A DNA stretch of 13,317 nt from Sulfurovum sp. (GTDB taxonomy: Bacteria; Campylobacterota; Campylobacteria; Campylobacterales; Sulfurovaceae): positions 1 to 13,317 of the forward strand of contig DQVY01000093.1 of assembly GCA_015661535.1 (NCBI GenBank). The letters run 5' to 3'. Shown piece by piece: positions 12,284-13,317 of this stretch. Within the stretch, counting starts at the first letter, position 1; each line of letters begins with the position of its first letter. The notes beneath the pieces are model-generated. The model was not told the origin of the DNA, did not search any database, and was given only the letters and a program-made list of their open reading frames with translations. The position numbers and the translations under genes were made by a program.

Positions 12284-13317
12284 ATGCTTCAAAATATAAA
12301 AGTTTTTTTCTTTACTCTTGGTCTCTCTTCTATGCTCGGCTTACTAAGTTACTTACAGTTTAAATTAGGCTTGGAACTTTCCATTGTCATAAGTCTGTGT
12401 GCCTGGGGAGCACTGTTTTTCTTCTTGAGAAAAAAAACAGAGCTAAAGGTTAGAGAAGATGAAGAGAGCTTAGAAGAAGAGGATAACGATGTAAAATACA
12501 GGCTTCTCGAAAAGAAATTTAAAGCCATTTCCCAAAAAGCAGAAAAATTAGAACTTGAAAAAAAATCAACGGAACTTTTTCTTGCCAGTATGTCTCATGA
12601 AATACGTACCCCGCTTAACGGCATCATAGGACTCACAGACATTTTGGACGGCACCCCACTGGATGAGGAACAAAAAGAGTTTGTTTCCATGATTCGTGAG
12701 AGCTCAAACAATCTCAGGGTGATCGTCAACGATATACTTGATGTCTCTAAAATGAATGCAGGAAAGATGGAGCTTGAGAGTATTCCTTTTGATCTTTTCA
12801 AAAAAATTGAATCTTCTATAGGTGTCTTTAAACCAGCCATGGAAGACAAAGGGATAGCCTTACATATTACCAACAATCCTGAAATGCCACACCAGGTATT
12901 GGGTGATCCTACAAGACTTTCACAAGTTTTGATAAACCTTGTGAGTAATGCGTTAAAGTTTACAGACTCAGGTGGCAGCATTGTGGTAGATACTGCGTTC
13001 TTGAAAGAAGAAAATAACACGGTAACATGTACTATATCGGTCAAAGATTCAGGTATCGGTTTAACGCCGGAACAGCAAGAGAAGATTTTTGAAGCCTATT
13101 CTCAAGCAGAAGTAAGTACCAATAGAAAATCAGGGGGTACAGGGCTAGGCTTGACCATTTCAAGTAAGATTATCTCTTCTATGGGTGGAAAGCTTCAAGT
13201 GAAAAGTGAAGAGGGAGAAGGTGCGACATTCTTCTTTACTTTAACCTTTAAGCTGGAGCAGGAGCAAAAGAGTTCAAAGTCTTTAAGACAGATAAAAAAA
13301 GACAAAGTAACTGAACA
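12284..13317 (+). CDS. Membrane-anchored sensor histidine kinase, probably hybrid (3' end outside window)
   Basis: The frame is open for 344 codons to the right edge. Two membrane helices (about residues 6-23 and 31-50) are separated by only a few residues, so there is no extracytoplasmic sensor domain. A charged coiled-coil linker (about 56-98) follows. The HisKA motif FLASMSHEIRTPLNGIIG carries the phospho-accepting His105. The HATPase_c domain has NLVSNALKFT (N box, Asn222), DSGIGL (255-260) and GGTGLGL (284-290). The last visible residues (about 310-344) are a lysine-rich linker after the ATPase domain, which often leads to a receiver domain in hybrid kinases of this type; that part is not in the window. 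AAAAGG about 8 nt before the ATG at 12284 supports the start. It is divergent from tenA. Confidence 0.87.
   Translation, partial: MLQNIKVFFFTLGLSSMLGLLSYLQFKLGLELSIVISLCAWGALFFFLRKKTELKVREDEESLEEEDNDVKYRLLEKKFKAISQKAEKLELEKKSTELFLASMSHEIRTPLNGIIGLTDILDGTPLDEEQKEFVSMIRESSNNLRVIVNDILDVSKMNAGKMELESIPFDLFKKIESSIGVFKPAMEDKGIALHITNNPEMPHQVLGDPTRLSQVLINLVSNALKFTDSGGSIVVDTAFLKEENNTVTCTISVKDSGIGLTPEQQEKIFEAYSQAEVSTNRKSGGTGLGLTISSKIISSMGGKLQVKSEEGEGATFFFTLTFKLEQEQKSSKSLRQIKKDKVTE

Noticed and set aside
12595..13044. 149-codon minus-strand open frame inside the histidine kinase
   Set aside because: It is antisense to the HisKA and ATPase motifs, which are clearly coding on the plus strand, and has no family features.
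1..13317. Mobile elements, tRNA/rRNA genes or CRISPR array
   Set aside because: No transposase or integrase frames, no regularly spaced repeats and no tRNA-like cloverleaf sequences were noticed; gene order and base composition look uniform.

Overview
The window is AT-rich bacterial DNA, densely packed with genes and containing no mobile elements, CRISPR arrays or RNA genes that I can see. It looks like a chromosomal segment of a Campylobacterota (epsilonproteobacterial) organism, perhaps a Sulfurovum- or Sulfurimonas-like sulfur or hydrogen oxidiser. This rests on the base composition, frequent TTG starts, promoters that are mostly a strong -10 (often GCTATAAT) with a weak -35, a group III truncated globin resembling Campylobacter Ctb, and a periplasmic di-heme cytochrome c. 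The genus is inference, not proof.

Layout. (1) 1-1122 (-): 5' part of a secreted di-heme cytochrome c of the CcpA/MauG type, running off the left edge. (2) 1123-1312: divergent intergenic region holding a perfect 18-bp inverted repeat. (3) 1313-1690 (+): group III truncated hemoglobin, whose 3' end overlaps a convergent MFS transporter (1685-2827, -). (4) 2842-2943 (-): a 33-codon VapB/AbrB-like antitoxin fragment directly upstream of the MFS gene. (5) 3015-4736 (+): a PIF1/RecD2-like helicase with a C-terminal helix-turn-helix extension, apparently translated from a leaderless mRNA. (6) 6676-4839 (-): an RhlE-type DEAD-box RNA helicase followed, with one base of overlap, by a CatB-type hexapeptide acetyltransferase. 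(7) 6809-7306 (+): an ArsI/CadI-family metalloenzyme with a cysteine-rich tail, driven by a good promoter whose -35 lies inside a 30-bp palindromic operator. (8) 9551-7320 (-): a five-gene run of two acidic small proteins, an eight-cysteine protein, an S4-less RluE-like pseudouridine synthase and shikimate kinase. (9) 12087-9613 (-): a three-gene overlapping unit, tenA-thiD-M29-like aminopeptidase. (10) 12284-13317 (+): 5' part of a membrane-anchored histidine kinase running off the right edge.

How genes may work together. TenA and ThiD form a thiamin pyrimidine salvage pair. The M29-like metallopeptidase translated from the same unit is the least expected partner. The cytochrome and globin share a divergent control region and may both belong to a peroxide, nitric oxide or oxygen response. 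The ArsI/CadI gene is a stand-alone metal(loid) response gene whose repressor is not encoded here. The rest are housekeeping functions (RNA helicase, rRNA modification, aromatic amino acid synthesis) mixed with small proteins of unknown role. No stretch longer than 300 bases lacks a gene.
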